This document shows positions 9,353 to 18,178 of a stretch of 64,000 nucleotides of DNA, one piece after another (positions within the stretch are counted from its first letter, which is position 1; every line of letters begins with the position of its first letter). Location of the stretch: assembly GCA_011526565.1 (NCBI GenBank), contig WYBL01000152.1, forward strand, positions 38,936 to 102,935. Reading direction: 5' to 3'. This DNA is from Acidobacteriota bacterium (GTDB lineage Bacteria > Acidobacteriota > Vicinamibacteria > Fen-336). Position numbers and translations under genes: made by a program. Under the pieces are notes generated by a model that did no database searches, had not been told where the DNA came from, and saw only the letters and a list, made by a program, of their open reading frames with translations.

Positions 9353-10738
9353 TCAGGCTGTGGCCGGAGCCTGCGCGCGCACGAGGCGCCCGAGCACCAC
9401 GACGCCGCCGATGCCCGAGACCAGGGAGCCGATCAGCACCCCGAGCTTGGCCTGTTCCTGCAGGGCCGGGTCGCCGAAGGCGAGGCCGCCGATGAACAGC
9501 GACATCGTGAACCCGATCCCGGTCAGCCAGGCCACCCCGTAGTAGTGACGCAGGTCGACCCCCGGCGGCAGCCGCGCCACGCCGGAGCGCACCAGCAGCC
9601 ACGTCGTGCCGAAGACGCCGACCTGCTTGCCGACGGCGAGACCCAGCCCCACGCCGAGCACGATCGGCTGGCCGAGAGCGCCCAGCGCGCTGCGGTCGAG
9701 GGCGAGCCCGGCGTTGAAGAGCGCGAAGATCGGCATCACGGCGAAGGCGACCCACGGGTGCAGCAGGTGCTCGAAGCGCTGCAGCGGCGTCTTCGCCTCT
9801 TCACTGGCGCGCCGGACCATGGAGATCACCGCGTAGCGGCGGGCGTCCATCTCGGCGGCCGCGCCTTCGGCGTCGAGCGCGTCGAGCCGGTCGGCCGCCT
9901 TGCGCACGACGCCGGCGAGCCGCCCGGGCTGCAGCCGCACGCGCGCCGGCACGGTCAGCGCCGCGATCACGCCGGCGAGCGTCGCGTGCACGCCGGAGAT
10001 CAGGAAGCCGTACCAGAGGCCGATGCCGAGCAGCAGGTAGGCGAGGGCGTGGCGCACGCCGCCGCGGTTGGCGAGCAGCAGCGCCGCCAGGAACAGCGCC
10101 GCCAGCCCGAGACCGGACCAGTTCAGGCTGCTCGTGTAGAAGATCGCGATCACCAGCACCGCGCCCAGGTCGTCGACGATCGCCAGCGCCACGAGGAACA
10201 CCTTGAGCGCGTCGGGCAGGCCACGCCCGACCAGGGCCAGCACGCCCAGCGCGAAGGCGATGTCGGTGGCCATCGGGATGCCCCAGCCGGCGGCCCCCGC
10301 GCCGCTCCCGTTGAAGGCCCAGTAGACCGCCGCCGGCACCACCATGCCGCCGACCGCCGCCCCGATCGGCAGCAGCGCCTTGCGCGGGTCGGCCAGCTCG
10401 CCGACCAGCAGTTCGCGCTTGATTTCGAGGCCGACGACGAAGAAGAAGATCGCCATCAGGCCGTCGTTGATCCAGTGGTGCAGGTCGTGGGAGATGCTGT
10501 GTGCGCCGAGCGAGATCGCGAACGGCTCGTGCAGCAGGTGCTGGTAGCTCTCGGCCCAGGGCGAGTTGGCCCACGCCAGGGCCACGAGCGTGAAGACGAA
10601 CAGCACGACGCCGCCCGAGACCTCCAGCCCGGCGAACTGCTGGAAGGGGCGCGCCAGGCGCTGCGCGAACTCCTCGGTCGCAGTCGGCGCGACCCGGTCC
10701 TCGGGTGCGATCAGGCTCTCGTCTTGGCCCCTGGCCAT
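9353..10738 (-). CDS. nhaA: Na+/H+ antiporter NhaA
   Basis: Inner-membrane electrogenic sodium/proton antiporter that exports Na+ in exchange for protons. 461 aa, slightly longer than the E. coli protein because of a cytoplasmic N-terminal extension (about 40 residues) and an acidic loop near the middle. Family marks are FFFVVGLEIKRE, the helix GWGIPMATDIAFALG, and IVDDLGAVLVIA with its paired aspartates, which match the ion-binding aspartates of NhaA. The C-terminal GIGFTMSLFIGGLAF is also typical. A strong AGGAGG lies just before the ATG at 10738. It stands alone between P5C dehydrogenase and the GH99-like gene. Confidence 0.95.
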   Translation of the reverse strand: MARGQDESLIAPEDRVAPTATEEFAQRLARPFQQFAGLEVSGGVVLFVFTLVALAWANSPWAESYQHLLHEPFAISLGAHSISHDLHHWINDGLMAIFFFVVGLEIKRELLVGELADPRKALLPIGAAVGGMVVPAAVYWAFNGSGAGAAGWGIPMATDIAFALGVLALVGRGLPDALKVFLVALAIVDDLGAVLVIAIFYTSSLNWSGLGLAALFLAALLLANRGGVRHALAYLLLGIGLWYGFLISGVHATLAGVIAALTVPARVRLQPGRLAGVVRKAADRLDALDAEGAAAEMDARRYAVISMVRRASEEAKTPLQRFEHLLHPWVAFAVMPIFALFNAGLALDRSALGALGQPIVLGVGLGLAVGKQVGVFGTTWLLVRSGVARLPPGVDLRHYYGVAWLTGIGFTMSLFIGGLAFGDPALQEQAKLGVLIGSLVSGIGGVVVLGRLVRAQAPATA

Positions 10739-10783
10739 CGGCCCCCTCCTGTCTCTCTCGCGTTTCGGAAAGGGGCGATCGTA

Positions 10784-12211
10784 TCAGCCGCGGTCCGCGC
10801 TCGCAGGTCGCGCGGCTGGCCCCGCGAGCACGGGACCGAGGGCCGACTTCAGGGCCTGCAGGCGGCCGTCCCCGCGCGCGGGGTTGTGGTATCCGAAGAC
10901 CCGCTCGGCGGCGCTCAACTCGGCGTGATCCTTCATCGGCTCGATGGCATGGCCCTCGTGCCACTCGTTGAACGACGTGAGGTAGACGAGCAGGAAACCC
11001 CGCCGCGCGTTTTCCAGCAGCGGGTCCTGCTGGACGGCGAGGGTGGCGGCCAGCGACTCGCGCAGGCGCTCGGCCGCGCGCTCCGCGGCCCGCTCGCGGC
11101 CCGCGGCCGTGGCGAAGTCGAGGCCGGGTGTCGGCGGCAGGAACTGCGGCGGCTCGAAGCACTCGTCCTCGATCGTGCGCGGCGCGATCGCGTCGTAGCC
11201 GGGGTTGGCGTTGAGCGAGAAGAGCAGCCCGCGCGCGCTGGCCCCGGCGGCGTGGCCCGGGTAGGACTCGGGGGCGACGAAGTTGTCGTAGATCGCGATG
11301 CCGTCGAAGCCGGCGGCGGGCGTGCGCCCGAAGTGCAGGGAGTCGGCGAGCAGCGTGACGTGGTCGAAGGCCGAGCGGAAGCGCTCGCGGACGCGGTCGG
11401 TCTCGCGGCGCCAGGCGTCGTCGGGCGTGTAGTCCGGCACCTCGCGCACGCGGCCCCGGCAGTCGACCACGCGCTCGGGGAGGATCGTGCGGAAGCCCTT
11501 GAACACCGGGCCCTCGCCGCCGTCCTCGTCGCGCAGCACCAGCAGCGCGTCGAAACCGCGGCGCTCGCCGTACTCGCGGACGAGGTAGGCGACGTCGTCC
11601 GCAAACCGCGCCGCGCGGTCGTCGGCGTAGGGCTCGAGGTGGAACGTGACCTTGACGTCGTGGGCCCGCATCACGTCCATCAGCAGGTGCACGCTGCGGT
11701 CCTCGTCGCTGCCCGGGCCCCACCACGAGACGTTGATCGCGCCAGCGCCGGACTCCGCGATCCACTCCGCGTGGCGCTCCAGCACCGCGGGGTCGCGCGA
11801 GTCGTAGGCGCCCAGCTTGGGCACCGCGGTCGCCGCCAGGTCGTGCGGCGGCACCCGCTCCCACTGGTCCCAGTGGCGCCAGGGGTCGACGCCGTACCAG
11901 GGGTAGTACTCGAACACGAAGTGGCGGCGCAGGTCGGGGAAGCGCTCCGCAAGGGGGCGCGGCGCGGGCAGGGTCTGGGTCGCGGGCGCGGGGGCCAGGG
12001 GGCGGGGCAGCGCGGGCGGCGGCGCGGTGACCGGCGACCACGCCCGCAGGGCGGTGGCCACCGACGACTCTCCATGCCAGCCCCGCGCGGGGTCGGGGAA
12101 CGGCGACCACCCGCGCGAGGACGCACCGTTCGTCGCTCGCGCCCGCCCTGCCGGAAACGCACAAGCGGCCGCCGCGAGTCCCGCGCGTGCCAGAAAACGC
12201 CGTCGCCGCAT
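10784..12211 (-). CDS. Tat-exported glycoside hydrolase family 99-like protein
   Basis: 475 aa from the ATG at 12211. The N-terminus MRRRRFLARAGLAAAACAF is a twin-arginine signal, so the folded protein is exported. The body has the GH99 pattern: FEYYPWYG, HWDQW, YDSRDPAVLERHAEWI, GAGAINVSWWGPGSDEDR, and a late TSFNEWHEGHAIEP. GH99 enzymes are endo-alpha-mannosidases or mannanases; GH99-like domains also occur in polysaccharide biosynthesis proteins, so the substrate is open. A TATCCT box ends 9 nt before the ATG, another leaderless arrangement. It is divergent from the radical SAM gene. Confidence 0.8.
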   Translation of the reverse strand: MRRRRFLARAGLAAAACAFPAGRARATNGASSRGWSPFPDPARGWHGESSVATALRAWSPVTAPPPALPRPLAPAPATQTLPAPRPLAERFPDLRRHFVFEYYPWYGVDPWRHWDQWERVPPHDLAATAVPKLGAYDSRDPAVLERHAEWIAESGAGAINVSWWGPGSDEDRSVHLLMDVMRAHDVKVTFHLEPYADDRAARFADDVAYLVREYGERRGFDALLVLRDEDGGEGPVFKGFRTILPERVVDCRGRVREVPDYTPDDAWRRETDRVRERFRSAFDHVTLLADSLHFGRTPAAGFDGIAIYDNFVAPESYPGHAAGASARGLLFSLNANPGYDAIAPRTIEDECFEPPQFLPPTPGLDFATAAGRERAAERAAERLRESLAATLAVQQDPLLENARRGFLLVYLTSFNEWHEGHAIEPMKDHAELSAAERVFGYHNPARGDGRLQALKSALGPVLAGPAARPASADRG

Positions 12212-12220
12212 CCAGATTCG

Positions 12221-12226
12221 AGGATA
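12221..12226 (-). promoter_or_regulatory. -10 box, leaderless promoter of the GH99-like gene
   Basis: TATCCT on the minus strand with 9 nt to the ATG at 12211. Confidence 0.4.
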
Positions 12227-12295
12227 ACTTGCGGTCGCCTCGGACCGAGGCAGAAAAACACGTCGCCCCCGGGTGGGCGAAGGCCCCGGGCGACG

Positions 12296-12301
12296 TATAG
12301 T
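12296..12301 (+). promoter_or_regulatory. -10 box, leaderless promoter of the radical SAM cluster
   Basis: TATAGT with 9 nt to the GTG at 12311. It would drive the five-gene run 12311-17160. No clear -35 is seen. Confidence 0.45.
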
Positions 12302-12310
12302 CGAGGGATC

Positions 12311-13630
12311 GTGTCCCAGGACAGCGCCAGCACCGAAGTCGGCTCGTACTTCGTCGCCAACTACCCGCCGTTCTCCGTGTGGACTCCCGCGGCCGTTCGC
12401 GACGCGGCGCTGCCGGCGCTCGGCCGCGCGCCCGTGCCGGGCGTGCCGCTGGGCCTCTACCTGCACATCCCGTTCTGCAGGAAGCGGTGCCACTTCTGCT
12501 ACTTCCGCGTCTACACGGACAAGAACGCGCAGCAGGTGCAGGAATACATCGACGTCCTGATCCGCGAGTGGGAGCTGCTCGCGCAGCGGCCCGCGCTGGC
12601 GGGCCGTCCCCTGCACTTCGTCTACTTCGGCGGCGGCACGCCGTCGTTCCTCTCGACGAAGCAGCTCGAGCGGCTGGTCGGCGGCCTGTCCGCGATCACG
12701 CGCTGGTCGGACGCGGAAGAGGTCACCTTCGAGTGCGAGCCAGGCACCCTCAACGAGGGCAAGCTCGAGGCGATCCGCGGCATGGGCGTGACGCGGCTGA
12801 GCCTCGGCGTCGAGAACTTCGACGACCGCATCCTGGAGCTGAACGGCCGCGCCCACCGCTCGGCCGAGATCGGCCGCGCCTACGCCTTCGCGCGCTCGAT
12901 CGGTTTCCCGCAGATCAACGTCGACCTGATCGCCGGCATGCTCGGCGAGACCGAGGCGAACTGGAAGGCGTGCGTCGCGCGCACGCTGGAGATGCAGCCT
13001 GACAGCGTGACGATCTACCAGATGGAGCTGCCCTACAACACGACGATCAGCCGCGACAAGCTGAAGGGCCTGGGCCAGTTCCAGGAGCCGGTCGCGGACT
13101 GGGCCACCAAGCGGCGCTGGGTGGGCGAGGCGTTCGCGGCGCTGGAAGCGGCGGGCTACCACGTCGGCTCCGCGTACACCGCGGTGAAGGACCCGGCGAA
13201 GGCGAAGTTCGTCTACCGCGACCGGCTGTGGGAGGGCGCCGACCTGGTGGGCCTCGGCGTCGCTTCGTTCGGCCACATCAATGGCGTGCACGTGCAGAAC
13301 TTCGACCAGTGGGACGACTACCACCGCGCCGTCGCCGCCGGCGAGGTGCCGTGGGCCCGGGCCCACGCGCCGAGCGACGAGGAGCGGCTGATCCGCGAGC
13401 TGGTGCTGCAGTTGAAGCGGGGCGGCATCCGCCCCGACTACTTCGCGGGCAAGTACGGGGTCGACGTGCGCGAGCGCTTCGCCGAGCCGTGGGCCTCGAT
13501 CCGCGCCGAGGGCTACCTCGCCGAAGACGGCGCCGAGCACGTCGCGCTGACCCGCGACGGCCTGCTGCGGGCCGACGTGCTGCTCCACCGCTTCTTCCTG
13601 CCGGAGCACTCCGGCGTGCGGTACACGTAG
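12311..13630 (+). CDS. HemN/HemW-like radical SAM enzyme
   Basis: 439 aa from the GTG placed 9 nt after the TATAGT box. The cysteine triad C56-x3-C60-x2-C63 (CRKRCHFC) binds the SAM-cleaving [4Fe-4S] cluster. It is followed by the FGGGTPS motif, an ECEPGTL stretch, and a C-terminal HemN-type domain. Family members include coproporphyrinogen dehydrogenase, heme chaperones, and natural-product enzymes that methylate or cyclopropanate. It sits 3 bp before an aromatic-acid gene set rather than among heme genes, and has a novel-looking N-terminal segment (GSYFVANYPPFSVW). A biosynthetic role is therefore more likely than heme synthesis; this is inference. Confidence 0.8.
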   Translation: MSQDSASTEVGSYFVANYPPFSVWTPAAVRDAALPALGRAPVPGVPLGLYLHIPFCRKRCHFCYFRVYTDKNAQQVQEYIDVLIREWELLAQRPALAGRPLHFVYFGGGTPSFLSTKQLERLVGGLSAITRWSDAEEVTFECEPGTLNEGKLEAIRGMGVTRLSLGVENFDDRILELNGRAHRSAEIGRAYAFARSIGFPQINVDLIAGMLGETEANWKACVARTLEMQPDSVTIYQMELPYNTTISRDKLKGLGQFQEPVADWATKRRWVGEAFAALEAAGYHVGSAYTAVKDPAKAKFVYRDRLWEGADLVGLGVASFGHINGVHVQNFDQWDDYHRAVAAGEVPWARAHAPSDEERLIRELVLQLKRGGIRPDYFAGKYGVDVRERFAEPWASIRAEGYLAEDGAEHVALTRDGLLRADVLLHRFFLPEHSGVRYT

Positions 13631-13633
13631 CGC

Positions 13634-14158
13634 ATGGCCGCGCCCTACCCGCTCGACGTCGTCTACGCGCAGGCCGGGATCGCGCCGCCCGCGACCCGCG
13701 AGGTGCGGCCGGCCCGGATCCCGACCCCCTACCGCGGCCTGCTGGTCCACGAGGACGACATGACGCTCACCCTCGAGGCCCACTACGGCGGCCGGGTGGC
13801 GCTGCGCCCGCTGTCCGTGTTCGTGCGCGGCCACTCCTACTTCCGCCGCGTGCTGCTGGTCCAGGAGTACTCGGGCCGGCCGGTGGAGATGGGCGCGATC
13901 CGGGTCGACCTGCGGGCGTTCCCGAAGAAGGTGCGCGAGGCGATCGTGAGCGGCCGCGTGCCGCTCGGTCGGCTGCTGCGCGACGGCGGCGTCGACTACC
14001 GCTCGCGTCCGCGCCAGTTCCTGGCGGTGACGCCCAACCCCGAGATGATGGGCGCGTTCTGGATGCGCGAGCCGCGCACGCTGTACGGCCGCCAGACCGA
14101 GGTCTCGCACGACGGCCGCAAGATCGGCGACATCGTGGAGATCCTGCCGCTTGCCTGA
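13634..14158 (+). CDS. Chorismate pyruvate-lyase-like protein (DUF98/UbiC fold)
   Basis: 174 aa. The pattern resembles the DUF98 chorismate lyases of mycobacteria and cyanobacteria, which make 4-hydroxybenzoate and pyruvate from chorismate. It has an early MTLTLEAHYGGRV strand, then FRRVLLVQEYSGRPVEMGAI, a helix ending GRVPLGRLL (the PLG motif), and a final LYGRQTEVSHDGRKIGDIVE strand pair. The match was judged by eye and is distant, so fold is more certain than activity. It begins 3 bp after the radical SAM gene and overlaps the thioesterase gene by 8 bp. Confidence 0.55.
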   Translation: MAAPYPLDVVYAQAGIAPPATREVRPARIPTPYRGLLVHEDDMTLTLEAHYGGRVALRPLSVFVRGHSYFRRVLLVQEYSGRPVEMGAIRVDLRAFPKKVREAIVSGRVPLGRLLRDGGVDYRSRPRQFLAVTPNPEMMGAFWMREPRTLYGRQTEVSHDGRKIGDIVEILPLA

Positions 14159-14579
14159 ACCGGTGTCCGGGTTCGTGCTGCGCCGCCGCGTGCAGTTCCG
14201 CGAGACGGACGCCGCCGGTCTCGTCCACTTCAGTTGCTTCTTCAACTACATGGAGGAGGCCGAGCACGCGCTGTGGCGCAGTGCGGGGCTCACCATCTTC
14301 GAGCGCGAGGCCGAGGTGCACTGGCCGCGGCTCGCGTGCGGGTTCGAGTACCACGCGCCGCTGCGCTTCGAGGAGGAGTTCGAGGTTCACCTGTGCATCG
14401 TCGAGCTGGGCGAGCGCACGATCCGCTACGCCTGCCATGTGCGCCGCGACGGCACGAAGATCGCCACGGGGCAGCTCACCGCCGTCTGCGTCATCAAGCG
14501 GCCAGGCGAGCCGATCCGCTCCACGCCGATCCCGCCGGAGATCCGCGAGCGCTTCGCCGCCGTGGAGGCCGCGGCGTGA
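14151..14579 (+). CDS. Hotdog-fold acyl-CoA thioesterase (4-hydroxybenzoyl-CoA thioesterase family)
   Basis: 142 aa. VQFRETDAAGLVHFSCFFNYMEE is the 4HBT active-site region, with aspartate then the Gly-x-x-His/Phe pattern of the YbgC/4HBT group. The TTG at 14151 is preferred because GTGGAG lies about 10 nt upstream; a GTG at 14163 is the alternative. It would hydrolyse an acyl- or aroyl-thioester made by the adjacent ligase. The end overlaps the ligase start by 4 bp (GTGA). Confidence 0.85.
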   Translation: MPEPVSGFVLRRRVQFRETDAAGLVHFSCFFNYMEEAEHALWRSAGLTIFEREAEVHWPRLACGFEYHAPLRFEEEFEVHLCIVELGERTIRYACHVRRDGTKIATGQLTAVCVIKRPGEPIRSTPIPPEIRERFAAVEAAA

Positions 14580-15850
14580 ACGACTTCACCCCGGGCTCGC
14601 TGGAGCGGCTGGAGCCCGCGGAGCGCGCCGAGCGGCAGGCGATGCAGCTCGGCGTCACGTTCGACCATGCCGTTCGCGGCGGCTTCTACGGCGCGAAGCT
14701 CGCGGGAATCGAGCGCCCGCGCGGCCTCGAGGACCTGGCGCGGCTACCGCTCACGACCAAGGCCGAGCTGATCGCCGACCAGGCCGCGCAGCCCCCGTTC
14801 GGCAGCGTGGGCACCGAGTCGCTGGCCCGCTACACGCGCTACTGCCAGACCTCGTCGACGACCGGCGACCCGCTGCGGGTGCTCGACACCAACGAGAGCT
14901 GGGCGTGGATGCTCGAGTGCTGGTACGACGTGTTCCGCGCGGCCCACGTGGGTGCCAGCGATCGCATCTTCTTCCCGTTCTCGTTCGGCCCCTTCCTCGG
15001 CTTCTGGACCGCGTTCGAGGCCGGCGCCCGCCTCGGCGCGCTGTGCGTGCCGGGCGGCGGGCTCGGCTCGCGGATGCGGCTGCACCTGATCGAACGCCTC
15101 GGGGCGACCGCCATCTGTTGCACCCCGACCTACGCGCTTCACCTCGCGGAAGCGCACGACGGGGCGCGGCCGCTGGCGGAGAGCAGCGTCCGCGTGGTGA
15201 TCGTGGCGGGCGAGCCCGGCGGCAGCATCCCAGCCACCCGCGAGCGCATCGAGCGCACCTGGGGCGCGCGGGTCATCGACCACCACGGCCTGACGGAGCT
15301 GGGGCCGATGTCCTTCGAGTGCTGGGAGGCGCCAGGCTTCCTGCACCTCAACGAGGAGCACTTCCTGTGCGAGGTGCTGGATCAGGGGACCGGGGCGCCG
15401 GTCGAGGACGGGGAGCGCGGCGAGCTGGTGGTGACCACCCTGGGTCGCTTCGCGTGGCCGCTGCTGCGGTACCGGACCGGCGACCTGGTCGAGAGGGTCG
15501 GAGGCGCCTGCGCCTGTGGACGCACCTTCGCGCGGCTGCGCGGCGGCATCCTGGCCCGCGCCGACGACATGGTGAACGTGCGCGGCGTCAACGTGTACCC
15601 GGCGGCGATCGAGGCCGTCGTGCGCGGGTTCGCGGAGGTCGTCGAGTTCCGCTCGACCGTGACCAGCGACGGATCGATGCGGGCGCTGGGGATCGAAGTC
15701 GAGACGGCGCAGCGGGCCGAAGGGCTGGAGGCGAGGCTGGCCCAGGCGTTGCGCGAGGCGCTCGGCCTGCAGGTGGGCGTGCACCAGGTGGCGCCTGGAA
15801 CGCTGCCGCGCTTCGAGATGAAGGCGCGGCGCTTCGTGGTGGAGGGGTGA
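14576..15850 (+). CDS. PaaK-like acyl/aryl-CoA (or carrier) ligase
   Basis: 424 aa from a GTG overlapping the thioesterase stop. It is an ANL-superfamily adenylate-forming enzyme of the phenylacetate-CoA ligase type. Visible marks are the P-loop-like TSSTTGDPLRV, the motif HHGLTELGP, the YRTGDLV motif, and a C-terminal domain with GGILARADDMVNVRGVNVYP. It would activate a carboxylic acid, by context an aromatic one, as an adenylate and pass it to CoA or a carrier protein. The four cysteines near VGGACACGRTF suggest a small metal site, as in PaaK relatives. Substrate unknown. Confidence 0.85.
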   Translation: MNDFTPGSLERLEPAERAERQAMQLGVTFDHAVRGGFYGAKLAGIERPRGLEDLARLPLTTKAELIADQAAQPPFGSVGTESLARYTRYCQTSSTTGDPLRVLDTNESWAWMLECWYDVFRAAHVGASDRIFFPFSFGPFLGFWTAFEAGARLGALCVPGGGLGSRMRLHLIERLGATAICCTPTYALHLAEAHDGARPLAESSVRVVIVAGEPGGSIPATRERIERTWGARVIDHHGLTELGPMSFECWEAPGFLHLNEEHFLCEVLDQGTGAPVEDGERGELVVTTLGRFAWPLLRYRTGDLVERVGGACACGRTFARLRGGILARADDMVNVRGVNVYPAAIEAVVRGFAEVVEFRSTVTSDGSMRALGIEVETAQRAEGLEARLAQALREALGLQVGVHQVAPGTLPRFEMKARRFVVEG

Positions 15851-17160
15851 TGGAGGGCGGCGTGGACGTCGTGGTGATCGGAGGCGGGCCCGCGGGCTCG
15901 ACGGCGTCGACGCTGATCGCCCAGCGCGGCCACCGGGTGGAGCTGTTCGAGCGCGAGCGCTTCCCGCGCTTCCACATCGGCGAGTCGCTGATCCCCGAGA
16001 CGTACTGGGTGCTCGAGCGGCTCGGCATGCTGCCGAAGATGAAGGCGAGCCCGTTCGTGCAGAAGCACAGCGTGCAGTTCGTCAACGCCGACAACAAGCT
16101 CTCGGCCCCCTTCTACTTCTGGGACAACAAGCCGCACGAGTGCTCGCAGACCTGGCAGGTGGTGCGCTCGCAGTTCGACCAGATGATGCTGGAGAACGCG
16201 CGCGAGCACGGCGTCGTCGCCCACGAAGGCGCGCGCGTGCTCGACGTGCTGTTCGACGGCCTTCGCGCCGTCGGCGTCCGCGTGCGCCTCGAGGACGGAA
16301 CCGAGCGCGAGGTGCGCGCGAAGGTCGTGGTCGACGCCAGCGGACAGGTCGGCGTGATCCAGAACCGGCTGCGGCTGCGGGTGTGGGACCCGATCCTCAA
16401 CAAGGGCGCGATCTGGACCTACTGGAAGGGCGCCTACCGGGACACGGGGCGCAACGCCGGCGCGACGATGGTCCTGCAGACCGCCGACCGCAAAGGCTGG
16501 TTCTGGTCGATCCCCCTTCACGACGACGTGACCAGCCTCGGCGTGGTGAAGCCGTTCGACGACCTGTTCAAGGGCCGCGGGCCCTACGCGCAGGTCTACG
16601 AAGAGGAGATCGCGGCCTGCCCGGCGACGGTCGAGCGCACGGCTGGCGCGACGCGCATCACCGGATACTTCGCCACCAAGGACTACTCCTACCGGGCGAC
16701 GCAGGTCTCTGGCGACGGCTGGGTGATGGTCGGCGACGCCTTCGGCTTCCTCGACCCGCTCTACTCCTCGGGCGTGCTGCTGGCACTCAAGTCGGGCGAG
16801 CTGGCGGCTGACGCGATCTGCGAGGGCCTCGCCAGGGGCGACACGTCGAAGGCGCAGCTCGGCCACTGGGGCCCGGCCTTCAACGAGGGCGTCGATCGCA
16901 TGCGGCGCCTCGTGTGCGAGTACTACGCGGGCTTCAGCTTCGGCCAGTTCATGAAGAAGCACCCGGAGATGCGCGGGACGGTCACCGACCTGCTGATCGG
17001 GGATCTCTTCACGGACAAGGTGGACCGGGTGTGGGCGCCGATGGAGGCGATGTACGGCCCGGAGAAGGCGCCGATTCCGAAGTGGGACCAGGGCACCCCC
17101 GTCGACCAGGCCGAGAGCAAGCTCAACGAGCTGCACCTGCCCGAGGGCTTGCGTCCCTAG
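15850..17160 (+). CDS. Flavin-dependent halogenase-like oxidoreductase
   Basis: 436 aa, starting at the ATG that shares a base with the ligase stop. The FAD-binding GGGPAGST motif opens the protein. RFPRFHIGESLIP is the mark of the halogenase / geranylgeranyl-reductase superfamily, and GWFWSIP contains the WxWxIP signature of FAD-dependent halogenases. A later GDAFGFLDPLYSSGV is also family typical. It may chlorinate or brominate a phenolic ring, or be a non-halogenating relative. It closes the five-gene run; 169 bp of apparently non-coding DNA precede the IclR gene. Confidence 0.75.
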   Translation: MEGGVDVVVIGGGPAGSTASTLIAQRGHRVELFERERFPRFHIGESLIPETYWVLERLGMLPKMKASPFVQKHSVQFVNADNKLSAPFYFWDNKPHECSQTWQVVRSQFDQMMLENAREHGVVAHEGARVLDVLFDGLRAVGVRVRLEDGTEREVRAKVVVDASGQVGVIQNRLRLRVWDPILNKGAIWTYWKGAYRDTGRNAGATMVLQTADRKGWFWSIPLHDDVTSLGVVKPFDDLFKGRGPYAQVYEEEIAACPATVERTAGATRITGYFATKDYSYRATQVSGDGWVMVGDAFGFLDPLYSSGVLLALKSGELAADAICEGLARGDTSKAQLGHWGPAFNEGVDRMRRLVCEYYAGFSFGQFMKKHPEMRGTVTDLLIGDLFTDKVDRVWAPMEAMYGPEKAPIPKWDQGTPVDQAESKLNELHLPEGLRP

Positions 17161-17304
17161 ATCGGCGCCCTCCACGCGGGACCGCTCGAGGCCCGCGGAC
17201 GCCAGCCTCCCGCTCCTGCGACGAGAACCCGCTCGCCCTGCCGCCCGCGGCTCGCCTGCCCCGGGAGTTCCGCCGGTCCGGCTCGGACCACCCGCGGTCG
17301 CCGC

Positions 17305-17362
17305 TTGTGCCCTGCCGCCTGGCGCGCCTATGCTAGTGCACGATACGGAACAAGCGGTGCAC
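17305..17362 (+). promoter_or_regulatory. Promoter and inverted GTGCAC operator of the corrinoid operon
   Basis: TTGTGC (17305-17310), an 18-bp spacer and TATGCT (17329-17334) form a plausible -35/-10 pair. Two GTGCAC half-sites at 17336-17341 and 17357-17362 are 21 bp apart, two helical turns, and flank the expected start point. The second abuts the ATG at 17363. This suits autoregulation by the IclR protein encoded next. Confidence 0.45.
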
Positions 17363-18178
17363 ATGGTGAAACACGAGACCCGGGCCGGTGCCGCTCCCTA
17401 TCCGGGGACCCAGGCCGTCGTGCGCGCCCTTCGCCTGTTGAAGGCGGTCGCGGCCGGAAGCGGGCGGGGCCTGGGGGAGCTGAGCCGGGCGCAGGGCCTC
17501 AACAAGACCACCGCCTACCGCCTGCTGACGGCGCTCGAGAGCGAGGGGCTGGTCGCCCGCGATCCGGGCGAGGCGTGGCGCCTCGGGCCGGAGCTCTTCG
17601 CCCTCGGCCGCGGGGCGGGCGGTGCCGCCGACGTCCGCGAGGCCGCCCGGCCCGAGCTCGAGGCGCTGGCGCGGGAGACCCGCGAGACGGCCAGCCTCGA
17701 GGTGCTGGTTGGGCGTGACACGCTGATCGCCGACGAGGTGCAGGGCGGATACGTGATCGGAACGGCGCCGGCGGCGGGCACGCGCTGGCCCGCGCACGCG
17801 ACCTCGACCGGCAAGGCGATCCTGGCCTTCGCCGACCCCGGCTCGCTGGAGGCGTTCCTGGCCGGGCCGCTGGCGCGGCACACGCCGCGCACGCTGGCCT
17901 CGGCGGGCGCGCTGCGCCGCGAGCTGCGCAAGGTGAAGGAGCGCGGCTGGGCCACCACGCACGAAGAGCTGGAAGCCGGATACGTGGCCGTGGCCGCGCC
18001 GGTGTGCGACGCCGCAGGGCGAGTCGTCGCGGCCGTCAGCGTTGGCGGGCCGCGAACCCGACTCAACGCCTCCACCCTCAACCGTATCGCCCGGCGGCTG
18101 GTCGCCGCCGCGGCCGAGATCTCGTTCCGCCTGGGGCACCGGCCCCCGGCTTCATCCCGGAAGAAGGCACGCACATGA
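17363..18178 (+). CDS. IclR-family transcriptional regulator
   Basis: 271 aa. An N-terminal winged helix-turn-helix (about 15-75; LSRAQGLNKTTAYRLLTALESEGLV) is followed by an IclR effector domain (about 90-265) with TGKAILAF and the pattern RGWATTHEELEAGYVAVAAPV. The ATG at 17363 is chosen over the one at 17330 because the earlier one overlaps the -10 box. It starts the operon and overlaps the next gene by 4 bp (ATGA). It probably senses the substrate or a product of the methyltransferase pathway. Confidence 0.9.
   Translation: MVKHETRAGAAPYPGTQAVVRALRLLKAVAAGSGRGLGELSRAQGLNKTTAYRLLTALESEGLVARDPGEAWRLGPELFALGRGAGGAADVREAARPELEALARETRETASLEVLVGRDTLIADEVQGGYVIGTAPAAGTRWPAHATSTGKAILAFADPGSLEAFLAGPLARHTPRTLASAGALRRELRKVKERGWATTHEELEAGYVAVAAPVCDAAGRVVAAVSVGGPRTRLNASTLNRIARRLVAAAAEISFRLGHRPPASSRKKART

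Noticed and set aside
12311..13630. Heme biosynthesis coproporphyrinogen oxidase
   Set aside because: The radical SAM motif fits, but no heme gene is adjacent and the neighbours form an aromatic-acid pathway; the family has many non-heme members.
17161..17300. Small gene or RNA between the halogenase-like and IclR genes
   Set aside because: No start with a ribosome site, no tRNA-like fold and no conserved motif seen; treated as promoter and spacer.
17330..17362. ATG at 17330 as start of the IclR gene
   Set aside because: It overlaps the likely -10 box TATGCT; the ATG at 17363 follows the operator and gives a normal IclR length.
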